Below, piece by piece: positions 29,581 through 29,886 of a stretch of 29,886 nucleotides of DNA (within the stretch, counting starts at the first letter, position 1; each line of letters opens with the position of its first letter). A model generated the notes under the pieces. It saw only the letters and a list, made by a program, of their open reading frames with translations. It was not told the origin of the DNA and made no database searches. Both the position numbers and the translations under genes were made by a program. Origin of the DNA: Candidatus Methanophagales archaeon (GTDB lineage Archaea; Halobacteriota; Syntropharchaeia; Alkanophagales; Methanospirareceae); contig JACGMN010000099.1 in NCBI GenBank assembly GCA_014061035.1, positions 1-29,886 on the forward strand, written 5' to 3'.

Positions 29581-29886
29581 ATGGAAAAGATAGCACACAG
29601 CAAGAAATTTATTGGTGGAGATTGGGAGAAAGAGATCGATGTCAGGGATTTCGTTATAAGGAACTATAGACCTTACGATGGAGATGCGAGCTTCCTCACG
29701 CGCTCTGCTGCGGAAGATACAGAGAAGGTATGGAGCAGAGTCAAGAACCTGGTTCGTGAGGAGATGCAGAAAGGTGGTGTATTAGACGTAGACTCAGATA
29801 TTCCGTCATCGATAACTACTTTTGGTCCTGGTTATATCGACAAGGAGCACGAGAAGATCGTTGGGCTACAGACCGATGCACCTTTG
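29581..29886 (+). CDS. Pyruvate formate-lyase family glycyl radical enzyme, N-terminal fragment
   Basis: The first 102 codons of a gene that runs off the window. FIGGDWEKEIDVRDFVIRNY, RPYDGDASFLTRSA, GGVLDVDSDIPSSITTFGPG and YIDKEHEKIVGLQTDAPL follow the N-terminus of formate C-acetyltransferase (PflB) closely. PflB cleaves pyruvate plus CoA to acetyl-CoA and formate by a glycyl radical. The active-site cysteines and the glycyl-radical loop are beyond the window, so function within the family is not proved. PFL is scattered in archaea. ATG 29581 lies downstream of an AT-rich stretch (29526-29570). Confidence 0.85.
   Translation, partial: MEKIAHSKKFIGGDWEKEIDVRDFVIRNYRPYDGDASFLTRSAAEDTEKVWSRVKNLVREEMQKGGVLDVDSDIPSSITTFGPGYIDKEHEKIVGLQTDAPL

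Overview
The window is a stretch of archaeal chromosome. The evidence is an archaeal SRP RNA, archaeal-type CODH/ACS subunits (CdhA, CdhB, CdhC), two enzymes of tetrahydromethanopterin synthesis (beta-RFAP synthase and a dihydropteroate-synthase-like protein), ADH synthase, a GHMP-type shikimate kinase, mevalonate kinase, the KEOPS subunit Cgi121, MBF1 and archaeal PyrH. Methyl-branch enzymes with an ANME-1/Syntropharchaeia-like genome style (dispersed repeats, many short tandem repeats) suggest a methanogen-related or alkane/methane-oxidising euryarchaeon. That lineage call is inference.

Layout. Positions 1-800: end of a DUF35 gene, SRP RNA (minus), then ilvC sharing a divergent promoter. 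800-2,680: ilvC, moaD and moaE. 2,680-8,360: a minus-strand CODH/ACS operon read cooC, DUF166, cdhA, cdhB, cdhC. 8,466-10,064: a Toprim protein and nadE, convergent around a 400-bp repeat block. 10,126-13,690: ADH synthase, beta-RFAP synthase, tRNA-Thr(UGU), a sugar nucleotidyltransferase and pyrE. 13,685-16,550: a minus-strand operon aglJ-like glycosyltransferase, shikimate kinase, ilvE. 16,590-21,790: DHPS-like protein, modE-type regulator, asd, cgi121, hemC. 22,054-25,840: mbf1, a small membrane protein with mevalonate kinase, pyrH, then aroQ-rimI. 26,213-29,229: mgtE and a bifunctional CTP:inositol-1-phosphate cytidylyltransferase/CDP-alcohol phosphotransferase. The window closes with a small orphan gene and the start of a pyruvate formate-lyase-like gene.

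The genes cover C1/acetyl-CoA metabolism (CODH/ACS with its nickel chaperone), cofactors (molybdopterin, methanopterin, NAD, tetrapyrrole), branched-chain and aromatic amino acids, pyrimidines and isoprenoids. CdhD and CdhE, needed for a complete CODH/ACS, are not in the window.

The most unusual content is non-coding. One family of palindromic elements, with arms built from 7-bp units (GGTTCAN and its complement) and, in the best copies, 15-bp terminal inverted repeats GTAACTACTCAGGTT, occurs eight times. Every copy lies at a gene 3' end, and in several the gene's stop codon is part of, or touches, the element terminus. A second dispersed repeat (CGCAGAT units) occurs four times, one copy carrying a 29-bp hairpin insertion. 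A third theme is hexanucleotide microsatellites inside many reading frames, and a pentanucleotide array that carries the start codon of chorismate mutase. cdhA appears to start at a CTG codon overlapping the upstream stop codon.
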